From Desulfarculales bacterium UBA702 (GTDB lineage Bacteria > Desulfobacterota > Syntrophobacteria > Syntrophobacterales > Syntrophobacteraceae), in the NCBI GenBank assembly GCA_002298165.1, contig DBMI01000110.1, positions 1 through 64,000 on the forward strand: a stretch of DNA of 64,000 nt, read 5' to 3'. The notes beneath the pieces are model-generated. The model was not told the origin of the DNA, did no database searches, and saw only the letters and a list, made by a program, of their open reading frames with translations. Shown here piece by piece: positions 26,109 to 34,362 of the stretch. The translations under genes were made by a program, and so were the position numbers. Numbering within the stretch: position 1 is the first letter of the stretch; the number at the start of each line of letters is the position of its first letter.

Positions 26109-27368
26109 ATGGCATCCGAAAACAATCGTCGGCGCGTGGTGGTTACGGGTATTGGCCTGGTATCGCCCCTTGGAGTAGGTATCGAGGAAAATTGGTCCGC
26201 GATAATGAGCGGGCAATCCGGTATTGGCCCGATTACGCGTTTTGACTCGACCCCTTTTGTCACGAAAATCGCCGGCGAGGTGAAGAACTTTCGGGCCGAG
26301 GACTATATCCCGAAAAAAGAACTTCGGAAGATGGACCCTTTTCTGCAGTTCGCGTTAGGCGCCGCCCATCTTGCGATGGTGGATGCGGGACTCAAGATTG
26401 AACCCGAGATAGCGCACAGGGCCGGCGTGGTAATGGGTTGCGGTCTTGGCGGCCTTCTCACCATAGAAGAATCCCACAAGCTGGTCATCGAGCAAGGTCC
26501 AAGGAAAGTTAGCCCTTTCTTTATACCGATGATCATCAGTAACATGGCTCCAGGCCTGATCTCGATTTACCACGGAGCAAAAGGACCAAACTTCTCGACA
26601 CAGACTGCCTGCGCAGCCGGTACTCATGCGATCGGGCAGGCATATCATTTAATCCGAGATACGTTTGCCGACATAATGATATGCGGCGGTGTCGAATCCA
26701 CTGTCACAACGCTTGCCGTTGCCGGATTCAACGCCATGCGCGCCCTTTCCACCAGAAATGATGAACCGCAGCGTGCATCCCGTCCATTCGACAGTGAGCG
26801 CGATGGGTTCATCCTTGCCGAGGGTTCCGGGATATTGATCCTCGAAGAGATGGAACTTGCTCTTGCCCGCGGAGCGCGTATATATGCGGAAGTGATCGGA
26901 TTTGGCGCCTCCGGGGATGCCTACCACATGGCTGCTCCGGCCCCGGAAGGCGAAGGGGCGGTACGGTGCATGCGTGCAGCAATTAAGGACGCCGGGATAA
27001 ATCCCGAGGACGTCCAGTATATTAATGCCCATGGTACATCGACCGACCTGAATGACAAATATGAGACCCAGGCCATAAAGACCGTCTTCGGCGATCACGC
27101 CTACAAACTTGGAGTGAGTTCTACCAAATCGATAACCGGCCATTTGCTAGGGGCGGCCGGAGGGGTCGAGGGAGCCTATACTTCCCTTGCAATCCATAAC
27201 CAGATAATGCCCGGCACGATGAACTACGAATTTCCCGACCCGGATTGTGACCTGGATTACGTTCCCAACTCGCCCCGAAGTGCCAGGATCGATATAGCCC
27301 TTTCGAATTCCTTCGGTTTCGGTGGAACGAATGGGACCCTGGTTTTCAGAAAATGGGAAGGCAAATAG
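26109..27368 (+). CDS. fabF: 3-oxoacyl-ACP synthase II FabF
   Basis: 419-residue condensing enzyme. The Cys-His-His triad appears in TACAAGTHA, NAHGTSTDLND and ITGHLLGAAGG, and the C-terminus has NSFGFGGTNGTL. FabF elongates acyl-ACP with malonyl-ACP. ATG at 26109 has GGAGAG upstream. Last gene of the plsX-acd-etfBA-fabG-fabF cluster; a terminator follows at 27437. Neither an acyl carrier protein nor fabD or fabH is encoded in the window. Confidence 0.95.
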   Translation: MASENNRRRVVVTGIGLVSPLGVGIEENWSAIMSGQSGIGPITRFDSTPFVTKIAGEVKNFRAEDYIPKKELRKMDPFLQFALGAAHLAMVDAGLKIEPEIAHRAGVVMGCGLGGLLTIEESHKLVIEQGPRKVSPFFIPMIISNMAPGLISIYHGAKGPNFSTQTACAAGTHAIGQAYHLIRDTFADIMICGGVESTVTTLAVAGFNAMRALSTRNDEPQRASRPFDSERDGFILAEGSGILILEEMELALARGARIYAEVIGFGASGDAYHMAAPAPEGEGAVRCMRAAIKDAGINPEDVQYINAHGTSTDLNDKYETQAIKTVFGDHAYKLGVSSTKSITGHLLGAAGGVEGAYTSLAIHNQIMPGTMNYEFPDPDCDLDYVPNSPRSARIDIALSNSFGFGGTNGTLVFRKWEGK

Positions 27369-27436
27369 AATCGTTTGAGTCGGGAATGCCCCAAATCTGG
27401 AAAATTTAAAATACATGGTGGAATAGAGGGTGACAA

Positions 27437-27465
27437 CCCGGCACCTGGTTGGTGTCGGGTTTTTT
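27437..27465 (+). terminator. Intrinsic terminator after fabF
   Basis: CCCGGCACC (27437-27445) pairs with GGTGTCGGG (27451-27459), one G-U pair, around a five-base loop, followed by six T. It lies 69 bases after the fabF stop. Confidence 0.85.
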
Positions 27466-28120
27466 CGTTTATAACGGATTGGGTTGGCGCATTTTCGCTT
27501 ACCTCGACCCTCCCAGGAGTCAAGAGCCATGTTCCGGGCTGCGCCGCAACAGCATTCGACTCCACTTCCTCTGCCTGAATGACTTGTTAAATATCTGTAG
27601 TGTTCGAATTTCGACCCTCCTTGTCGTCATGGAACCCTATTTTTTCTTGACTACCCTGATTTTAATGTTGAATATGATACTCAAGGGAATCGTAAATGAT
27701 TGTTAATATCTTCTCAATCTCTGTTATTCCGGACGCGAAATCAGATACACTATCACGGTAAGCCCCTCTCCTGATCTTTTTCCCTACTTTTGATCGAAAT
27801 TCTCTTTTTTGTTCAGGAAATTTGTGGTCTTCGCGAATTGCCTCGGGGCACTCTCGCGGTCGCGGTGCATTTTTTTCAGTCATGGAGGGGGTGATATAGA
27901 AGGAATAAAGCACATGAAACAGGTATTTATGTTCTTTGTAACTTTTCCTTATTTTTGAGTACTTATACCTCATCTTAGGTCATCGGCTTCATAGGCTCTT
28001 TTGATTTACTACTTCATGCTGCAATTCATCTGATCAACCTGTTCGCTCTCCTCTTAGAAGATCCTGCCGCTTTTAATGGACGGCGGAGCATTCATTCTGA
28101 ACTGACCGCTTTTTTATTGA
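27466..28120. other. AT-rich intergenic region, nothing certain
   Basis: This stretch is distinctly more AT-rich than its flanks. A minus-strand open frame of about 70-100 residues (27662-27883 or -27973) has no ribosome site and no recognised domain, so it is not called. No RNA gene or repeat was seen. Confidence 0.5.
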
Positions 28121-28239
28121 ATTGTCTGAACTTAAATTCTTCTTACTAGGTTTTCAGACAATAGTCGTTCGATCCGAGCAGGGCTGATCGAGCCGACTTC
28201 AAGTGAAAAGCCTGAGGTTAGCCGACGCAGGCTGCTTTT
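28121..28239 (+). promoter_or_regulatory. Structured leader before the OFA transporter
   Basis: Three successive inverted repeats precede the gene: ATTGTCTGAA/TTCAGACAAT (28121-28130 with 28153-28162, perfect 10 bases), TCGATC/GATCGA (28169-28174 with 28186-28191), and AAAAGCCTG paired with CAGGC-TGC-TTTT (28206-28239). The set ends about 47 bases before the ATG. It could be a cis-regulatory RNA, or the first repeat could be an operator. It matches no riboswitch class I can recognise. Confidence 0.4.
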
Positions 28240-28286
28240 GGGTTGGTGGTTTCCTAAAAAGTATTTGACTGAAAGGAGAAAAACTA

Positions 28287-29615
28287 ATGGCGGCTCCTCT
28301 AGATAAAGTGCCCGGGAAAGCATGGGTTGTCACCTTCGCAGGAACGGCGGTAAATCTGTGTTTGGGAATTTTGTACGCATGGAGCGTTTGGGGCGCGGCG
28401 CTAACGGTTCCGAAATTGCCTGACGGAAAATTCAACGAGGCCATGATCGGTACGACAATGACGGGAATCAACTCAGGGTGGACGTATCTCAGCAATGCCC
28501 AGGTAGCGACTCCCTTTTCATTGTGTGTCATCATTTTTGCTCTTTTGATGATTCCGGGCGGCCGGATTCAGGATAAGTACGGTCCGAAGGTTGGTGCTAC
28601 ACTGGGCGGGCTTTTCCTTGCGGCCGGTTGTATACTGGCGGGCCTGATGAAGAGCTACAACGGTCTCATTCTCGGTTTTGGGATCATGGGCGGGATCGGG
28701 ATGGGCATTGGATACGCAGCGCCAACGCCAGCTGCTCTGAAATGGTTTGGTCCCCATAAGCGCGGCCTCATAGCCGGCCTCGTGGTTGGCGGCTACGGTG
28801 GTGCGGCACTCTATATAGCGCCGGTAGCCAAGTGGCTTATTGCCGACTACGGACTTTCCGGAAGTTTCATAATTCTGGGTGTAGTATTCGCGGTCGTCGT
28901 TATTATTGCTGGTCAACTACTGGCCTGGCCTCCACAGGGATACGTTCCGCCGCCGCCACCTGTCAAGGCTGCCTCTGCCACCCCGAGCAAGGCAGCACTT
29001 ACCACTGTTGACTGGCCGGCCAGCGAAATGGTTAAAACCTGGCAGTACTATGCATTGGTGCTCCTGTTTATAGGCACCACTCAATCAGGGCTCCTGATTA
29101 TCGCATTCGCCGCGCCGCTTGCAGCGCCCCTTCTGGGCGCCGCGGCCTGGACGCTCGTCTCCTTCGGGGGTGCAATCAATGCGCTGGGCCGTGTCGGAAC
29201 TGGTTTGTATTCCGACAAGATCGGCCGCGCAAATGCATTTACGGTAAACTGTCTCATCTCCGCCCTGTGTCTTTTCCTCATGCCGACCATTATTGCGGCT
29301 AAAAGCGTTTTCCTGCTTTTCGTGGCCGTCGGCATCGCCTACTGGCAATACGGCGGCGGTCTGGCGCTGATGCCGTCCTACACGGCTGATTTCTTCGGGC
29401 CCAAGAACCTGGGTTTCAATTACGGCCTTGTGTTCATAGGGTGGGGCCTTGGCTTCTTCATGGCCCGGCTCGGCGGGACCATCCGGGACATAACCGGGGA
29501 CCTGAATTACGCGTTCTACCTCTCGGGGCTGGTACTGATCGTCGTGGTGGTGTTGGCGCGGCTCTCTAAACGGCCGCAGGCACATACCGAGAAAGTAGCC
29601 ACAGCTACCAGCTAG
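28287..29615 (+). CDS. OFA-family MFS transporter (oxalate/formate antiporter-like)
   Basis: 442 residues, 12 predicted membrane helices. Features of the OFA family are the N-terminal GTAVNLCLGILYAWSVWG, the loop GRIQDKYGPK between helices 2 and 3, GIGMGIGYAAPTPAALKWF and YKI-type GLYSDKIGR in the second half, and GLVFIGWGLGF late. Characterised members exchange oxalate for formate; many others carry unknown monocarboxylates. AAAGGAG lies just upstream of the ATG, behind a structured leader. A strong terminator follows. No oxalate-degrading genes adjoin, so the substrate is open. Confidence 0.88.
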   Translation: MAAPLDKVPGKAWVVTFAGTAVNLCLGILYAWSVWGAALTVPKLPDGKFNEAMIGTTMTGINSGWTYLSNAQVATPFSLCVIIFALLMIPGGRIQDKYGPKVGATLGGLFLAAGCILAGLMKSYNGLILGFGIMGGIGMGIGYAAPTPAALKWFGPHKRGLIAGLVVGGYGGAALYIAPVAKWLIADYGLSGSFIILGVVFAVVVIIAGQLLAWPPQGYVPPPPPVKAASATPSKAALTTVDWPASEMVKTWQYYALVLLFIGTTQSGLLIIAFAAPLAAPLLGAAAWTLVSFGGAINALGRVGTGLYSDKIGRANAFTVNCLISALCLFLMPTIIAAKSVFLLFVAVGIAYWQYGGGLALMPSYTADFFGPKNLGFNYGLVFIGWGLGFFMARLGGTIRDITGDLNYAFYLSGLVLIVVVVLARLSKRPQAHTEKVATATS

Positions 29616-29662
29616 GTTCGCTCGGTGCAGGTCGGCTGATTTTCGGAGAAGTAACAATTGAA

Positions 29663-29695
29663 GCCCCCGGAAAGCTCGCTTTCCGGGGGCTTTTT
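29663..29695 (+). terminator. Strong intrinsic terminator
   Basis: GCCCCCGGAAAG (29663-29674) pairs perfectly with CTTTCCGGGGGC (29679-29690) around a CTCG loop, followed by five T. It ends the OFA transporter transcript and, with an A-rich flank weakly present on the other side, may serve the opposite strand too. Confidence 0.92.
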
Positions 29696-29730
29696 ACGCA
29701 ATATGCCTGCCACCTGACAAATAACCCGGA

Positions 29731-29880
29731 TTATAACTTCTCCAAGGCATCTCCCATCAGGTCCAGGGCGCCCTTTATCTCCCACGTTCCAGCGTCACAG
29801 AGATAGCAGATTTTCTCGTCGCAAACCATGGCGCCGGGCTCGTAGGCCTTCTCATCTATTCTGCATTTTCGCTCTTTCAT
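29731..29880 (-). CDS. Cys-rich microprotein A
   Basis: A 49-residue protein, MKERKCRIDEKAYEPGAMVC… ending DALEKL. Four cysteines are arranged C-x13-C-x4-C-x2-C, with the segment CDEKICYLCDAGTWEI. A paralogue with the same spacing lies 58 bases upstream on the same strand (29938-30078), which supports both being real. The CYxC pair and upstream cysteines could bind a metal. Function unknown. Confidence 0.6.
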   Translation of the reverse strand: MKERKCRIDEKAYEPGAMVCDEKICYLCDAGTWEIKGALDLMGDALEKL

Positions 29881-29937
29881 GCTTTTGACTCCCTATTTCG
29901 GGAAACGGGCCGCGACACCGAGGCCGACGCGCCACTC

Positions 29938-30078
29938 TTAGGGACCAATTGATATGTAGTCACGATAATCGCTGTTTATCTCCCAGTTACCATCAGTGCA
30001 CACGTAGCAGCGCTCGTCATCGCAAAGCTCGGCGCCCGGATCGAAAACTTTACTTTGGAAAATGCATCGTCCTTCCAT
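29938..30078 (-). CDS. Cys-rich microprotein B
   Basis: A 46-residue paralogue of the next gene: MEGRCIFQSKVFDPGAELC… with CDDERCYVCTDGNWEI. Shared pattern: C, Y/F-x-PGA, CD-x3-CY-x-C-x2-G-x-WEI. ATG at 30078 has GAGGAG six bases upstream; an ATG at 30084 overlaps that site. Together they look like a tandem duplication of a small zinc- or iron-binding protein. Confidence 0.6.
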   Translation of the reverse strand: MEGRCIFQSKVFDPGAELCDDERCYVCTDGNWEINSDYRDYISIGP

Positions 30079-30458
30079 TTTCATCTCCTCAACTTCTGCG
30101 AGCAGGGGGTTAAATGCACAGAGATTGTTTCCTTCCCTTCAAACCCCCGGTATAGTATTACTGTTAATAACTAATCATTCTTAGGCGATAATGCCAGACG
30201 TGCCGATTCAACCTGTCGATGAGCCGAGGCTCACAAAAAAAGCATGAAAACCAAGAGAAAATGTAGGGTAGGCACAGCTTTATCGTGCCCACCGTCCAGT
30301 TCCGAGTAGCAATTGGTGGGCACAAAAAAACCGTGCTCACCCTTGTATCATCTACGTTCTCCTGTTGCGGCAAGGTCTCCCGACCTTGACACCAGCGATC
30401 TTTCAGAATAGAGTTTTCGGCGATTTTCGCCTATCTCAACCTCATCCGGAGATTCCAA
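30079..30458. other. Intergenic region with palindromic repeat
   Basis: No gene was found. The repeat at 30264-30342 is annotated separately. The remainder, including the 5′ side of the AAA ATPase gene, shows no clear promoter. Confidence 0.5.
30264..30342. repeat. Palindromic GTGCCCACC element
   Basis: A left arm reading GGCACAGCTTTATCGTGCCCACC (part of 30264-30293) and an imperfect inverted copy with GGTGGGCAC…CCGTGCTCACC (30315-30342) flank about 21 bases. Each arm can also fold on itself. Same architecture as the mocA and fabG-fabF elements but a different sequence. Confidence 0.65.
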
Positions 30459-31742
30459 ATGTACATGGAAAAAACTGCTGCGCTTGAAGTGGTCGAGTTA
30501 CTCCTCACCGTCGAGATCTATAACCGCATTCCGAAATTGGCGGAGGCCGATCTTCCGCCTGACGTGAGGCAGTGTTACCTCGAACCGGAAACCGAGACCA
30601 TCAGGCGGCCCATATGCGTGAAGGGCGAGGATGTCCTGAGGATTTGCGCGATCGATGATATCGGACCCGTTCTGGATGGTCTTGAGTTTTTTAGCTACGA
30701 CAAGACTGATTCCTCCCTGAAACTGTCCGATTTTGATGCCGCGGCGAGCTGGTTTGCAGCGCAGGATTCCAGAGAACTGATACTGACGAATCCGGTACTG
30801 GCACGCTACTATGAGAAATTCGATCCTGACGTGAGCTATCCCGAGGCCAGGGTAGTGAATCAGTCAATCCTGGCGCGTTCCAAAGGACTCCGGGCAAGGG
30901 TCGAAAAGCTCTACGGCGAGGAATCGGAGGATCTGCTGAAGCTTGTCTCGATCAAGCTCCCGGACGAGGTGAAAAATAGACTGGACGACATGGTCCTAAC
31001 CGCGGAACAGGCCCAAGAAATAGCCAAGGCCGGAAAAGCCCTCGATCATCGGCAGTACTTGAGCGAAATCGGGCTGAGCGAAATAGGGAAAATCCTCTTC
31101 GTGGGACCTCCCGGGACCGGTAAAACAACTTCGGCCAGGGGCCTTTCGCGTTGGTTTGGTCTGCCTTTGGTGGAGGTGCGGCTCTCGGCGATAATCAGCG
31201 CCTATCTAGGCGAAACATCCAAGAATATCGACAATGTATTTATTCTTTCCAAGAAGCTCAATCCCTGCATTCTGTTCATAGATGAGTTTGACTTTGTGGC
31301 CAAGTCCCGCGCTTCCGACGACCATGGAGCACTGAAAAGGGCGGTAAATACTCTTCTGAAGGCCATAGACGACATCAGTCTGGTAGATGACGGTGTTCTC
31401 CTGATCGCTGCCACGAATTATCCCCAGCTTCTGGACCATGCCGCCTGGAGGCGCTTTGACAGGGTGATGAGTTTCGACGCACCCGATTCTGAAATGAGGC
31501 AAAAGATCTTTGAGAAGGTGCTGCATAAAGTGGACATTACGGTGGATTTTGCCGAAATTGCAGCTCTTACCGAAGGGTTTACCGGATCCGATATCCGCCT
31601 GGTAGTCAGGGAAGCGGTGTTGGGCGCACTCCTCGAGGACAGGAAGAAACTGGGCCGCGAAGACATCCTGAGGGCCATCGATGAATTTGGCCGAAGGAAT
31701 GCGCATCATCAGCAAACCGACGCTACGATTAAGAGTCCCTGA
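30459..31742 (+). CDS. AAA-family ATPase
   Basis: 427 residues. The N-terminal 190 residues have no recognised domain. The AAA module follows with Walker A GPPGTGKTT (about 216-224), Walker B ILFIDEFD (acidic pair near 275-276), sensor-1 AATNYPQ, Arg-finger region AAWRRFDR, and a lid helix with GFTGSDIRLVVREA. No protease or helicase domain is attached, so it is a stand-alone AAA remodelling ATPase of the FtsH/VPS4-like clade. It lies 27 bases before a hypC-like gene, suggesting co-transcription with HypC-ACT-UPF0210. Client unknown. Confidence 0.85.
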   Translation: MYMEKTAALEVVELLLTVEIYNRIPKLAEADLPPDVRQCYLEPETETIRRPICVKGEDVLRICAIDDIGPVLDGLEFFSYDKTDSSLKLSDFDAAASWFAAQDSRELILTNPVLARYYEKFDPDVSYPEARVVNQSILARSKGLRARVEKLYGEESEDLLKLVSIKLPDEVKNRLDDMVLTAEQAQEIAKAGKALDHRQYLSEIGLSEIGKILFVGPPGTGKTTSARGLSRWFGLPLVEVRLSAIISAYLGETSKNIDNVFILSKKLNPCILFIDEFDFVAKSRASDDHGALKRAVNTLLKAIDDISLVDDGVLLIAATNYPQLLDHAAWRRFDRVMSFDAPDSEMRQKIFEKVLHKVDITVDFAEIAALTEGFTGSDIRLVVREAVLGALLEDRKKLGREDILRAIDEFGRRNAHHQQTDATIKSP

Positions 31743-31769
31743 TATACCCAATGTTCAAAGGAATCTAAA

Positions 31770-32009
31770 ATGTGCCTGGCAATACCGGGAGAAATAATCG
31801 AAATCAATGGAGATGTGGCGACCGTCAGGATCGGTGAAGCATTGATAAAGGCTTCGCTCATGCTGCTGCCGGATGGGGCCGATCCGGGCGAGTACGTTAT
31901 CGTGCATGCCGGATTTGCACTGAACAAACTCGATCCCGAGGAGGCTCGCGAATCGTTGCGCCTTATACGGGAGCTTGCGGAGTGCGGCTCCGGAGAAGAT
32001 CTGCCATGA
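31770..32009 (+). CDS. hypC: HypC/HupF-family chaperone-like protein
   Basis: 79 residues with the diagnostic MCLAIPGEIIEI N-terminus, whose Cys 2 in HypC binds the Fe(CN)2CO precursor and the hydrogenase large subunit, and the conserved GEYVIVHAGFALNKLD segment. No hydrogenase or other hyp gene lies nearby, so this may be an orphan HypC or a relative adapted to another partner. The stop overlaps the next start (ATGA), giving translational coupling with the ACT-domain gene. Confidence 0.88.
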   Translation: MCLAIPGEIIEINGDVATVRIGEALIKASLMLLPDGADPGEYVIVHAGFALNKLDPEEARESLRLIRELAECGSGEDLP

Positions 32010-32557
32010 AGAAGGTCATTGTTTCAGTTATAGGGCATGACCGGCCAGGCATAATAGCCGTTGTTTCGGATGAGCTTTTCATAAGTGGGTGCAATATAGA
32101 GGATGTAAGCCAGACTCTTCTGCAAACCGAGTTCGCCGGCATGTTTATCGCCTCGATTCCCGACTCGATAGAAACCGGCGAACTTATCCGGCGCCTTGAC
32201 GAGAGGCTCGGACCGATGGGGCTGTCCTCGCTTGTTCGCGAGATGGACCCCGCCGGCGTCTGGGAGGCGCCTGCAACCGAACCCTTCGTGATTACCACCC
32301 TCGGTCCTGACCGCCTTGGCCTGGTAGCGGGAATCACCGAGCTTCTGGCACGCTTTGGGGTAAATATTGCAAGCCTAAAGGCCGTTTTTCGAGGTGGTGA
32401 CAACCCGCGCTCGAACATCATGATATACGAAGTGGATATTCCCTCGGCGCTCGACCAGAACCAGTTCCGGGAAGCACTTTATGAACGCGGCCGTGAATTG
32501 GACCTGGAAATAAGCCTCCAGCACAGGGACATCTTCGAAGCCATCCATCGAATTTAA
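32006..32557 (+). CDS. Two-ACT-domain protein (GcvR/UPF0237-like)
   Basis: 183 residues made of two ACT domains: IVSVIGHDRPGIIAVVSDELF at the start and VITTLGPDRLGLVAGITELL from about residue 92. This is the layout of GcvR-like regulators, which sense amino acids. It is followed 28 bases later by a UPF0210 gene; UPF0237-type ACT proteins and UPF0210 are a conserved gene pair in many bacteria and archaea, so a joint function is expected. ATG at 32006 overlaps the hypC stop. Confidence 0.88.
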   Translation: MKKVIVSVIGHDRPGIIAVVSDELFISGCNIEDVSQTLLQTEFAGMFIASIPDSIETGELIRRLDERLGPMGLSSLVREMDPAGVWEAPATEPFVITTLGPDRLGLVAGITELLARFGVNIASLKAVFRGGDNPRSNIMIYEVDIPSALDQNQFREALYERGRELDLEISLQHRDIFEAIHRI

Positions 32558-32585
32558 TAACCTCTCTCACCCTTCGGAAAGACCC

Positions 32586-33959
32586 ATGCTAAGCGATAGA
32601 GAAGTCATCTCGACACTGGAAATGCTCCGACACGAGCACCTTGACGTACGGACCGTAACACTCGGGATCAGCCTTTTTGATTGCGCGAGCGATGATATCG
32701 GCCGCTTCACTGCAAATGTTCGCGAAAAGATATGCCGCATAGCATCGGATCTGGTGGGGGTATGCGACCAGGTGGCTGTACGCTATGGCATACCTATCGT
32801 TAACAAGCGCATAGCCGTAAGTCCGATTGCGGTTGCGGCCTGCTCGATGAACACGGGGCGTATGGTCGATGCGGCGGTAACCCTTGATAATGCCGCGCGG
32901 GAGGTGGGAGTTGATTTCATAGGGGGCTTTACCGCTCTGGTGGAAAAGGGTTTTACTTCCGGAGATCGCGCGCTGATCGAGGCGATTCCCGAAGCTCTGG
33001 CCTCGACAGAGCGCGTTTGCTCCTCTGTAAATGTCGCATCTACCCGCGCCGGCATTAATATGGACGCTGTCTATTTGATGGGCAAGACTATAAAGCGGGC
33101 CGCGGAACTGACCTCGGATCGCGATGGCGTCGGATGTGCAAAGCTGTGCGTATTTGCGAACATACCCGAAGACATTCCATTTATGGCTGGAGCCTACCTT
33201 GGCGTTGGGGAACCCGATCCGGTGGTAAACGTGGGAGTCAGCGGGCCCGGCGTCGTAAAGATGGCGTTGGACCGCGCCAGGGCGGCAAATCCCGGTCTTG
33301 ATCTGGGTGAACTTTCAGAGATAATCAAGCATACTTCTTTCAAGGTCACAAGAGTCGGAGAATTGATAGGAAGAGAAGTCGCACGGCTGCTGGGTGTTAC
33401 CTTCGGTGTGGTTGACCTCTCGCTTGCCCCTACCCCAAATGTTGGCGACAGCGTAGGAGAGATCTTTCAAAGTCTTGGTTTGAGCCATATCGGGGTACCC
33501 GGGTCCACGGCAGCGCTGGCTATGATAAACGATGCCGTCAAAAAGGGCGGGGCGTTTGCCAGTTCATACGTGGGAGGTCTGAGCGGGGCATTCATCCCGG
33601 TAAGCGAGGACCTCAATATTGCCGAATCGGCGCGCAAAGGATTTCTGACTATAGAAAAACTGGAAGCGATGACCAGTGTTTGCTCTGTCGGGCTGGACAT
33701 GGTTGCACTTGCAGGAGATACATCGGCGGAAACCCTGGCCGCGATAATCGCGGATGAAATGGCCATAGGTGTCATTAACCGCAAAACAACGGCCGCCCGA
33801 CTGATACCCGTCCCTGGAAAGAAGGCGGGGGAAAAGGCGTTTTTCGGCGGTCTCCTGGGCGAAGCTTCAATAATTTCGGCCCGCGGTGAGAATGGGTCCT
33901 CGAACTTCATCCGACTGGGTGGCCGCATTCCCGCGCCGGTTCAGAGTATGACCAACTAG
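32586..33959 (+). CDS. UPF0210 / DUF711 family protein
   Basis: 457 residues, normal length for the family. Characteristic segments include NKRIAVSPIAVAA, GGFTALVEKGFT, VGVSGPGVVKMAL and LSLAPTPNVGDSVGEI, plus SYVGGLSGAFIPVSED near the C-terminus. The fold is related to glycyl-radical enzymes (pyruvate formate-lyase-like) but no glycyl-radical motif is visible, and the activity is unknown. Paired with the preceding ACT-domain gene, which probably senses its substrate or product. Confidence 0.92.
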   Translation: MLSDREVISTLEMLRHEHLDVRTVTLGISLFDCASDDIGRFTANVREKICRIASDLVGVCDQVAVRYGIPIVNKRIAVSPIAVAACSMNTGRMVDAAVTLDNAAREVGVDFIGGFTALVEKGFTSGDRALIEAIPEALASTERVCSSVNVASTRAGINMDAVYLMGKTIKRAAELTSDRDGVGCAKLCVFANIPEDIPFMAGAYLGVGEPDPVVNVGVSGPGVVKMALDRARAANPGLDLGELSEIIKHTSFKVTRVGELIGREVARLLGVTFGVVDLSLAPTPNVGDSVGEIFQSLGLSHIGVPGSTAALAMINDAVKKGGAFASSYVGGLSGAFIPVSEDLNIAESARKGFLTIEKLEAMTSVCSVGLDMVALAGDTSAETLAAIIADEMAIGVINRKTTAARLIPVPGKKAGEKAFFGGLLGEASIISARGENGSSNFIRLGGRIPAPVQSMTN

Positions 33960-34362
33960 CAGCAGCTTATCGTTTAGCCAGGTAATAGATACCTTTGCAA
34001 AAAGATAGTCTTACCTGCCTTCTCCAACATCCCCCCCCGACGTTGGCAACGAAGCGGCGAAGGTCTCCAACAAAATCGGCTGCTAAGCCAAAGCACTAAA
34101 TCTGTGCACTTTGCTCGCCTCTTTCATATCAACCTCCAAAACTGAACTCGCAATTGACTCCTTCGATTCGTCCAAACTGAATACTATTCCAAACCGGCCC
34201 GGCTTACAAACGCATCGTCTCCCAATGTCGCAGGCTTGATAATTTGTTGTGACATAATTATGAATACAAGAATATCATGGCCTGAAAATCCGGTTCCGGG
34301 CTTTCTTTTTCCCAAAACAACGCCTACCCACCGGAAACAGACCGAACCGATGCGAGGTCTTG
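33960..34362. other. Intergenic region, nothing recognised
   Basis: About 400 bases before the sensor kinase. A run of eight C at 34032-34039 and AT-rich sequence from 34230 (GTGACATAATTATGAATAC) are visible, but no gene, repeat, RNA or convincing promoter. Confidence 0.5.

Noticed and set aside
27662..27973. 103-codon minus-strand frame
   Set aside because: AT-rich region, no ribosome site at any start, low-complexity charged product without a family.
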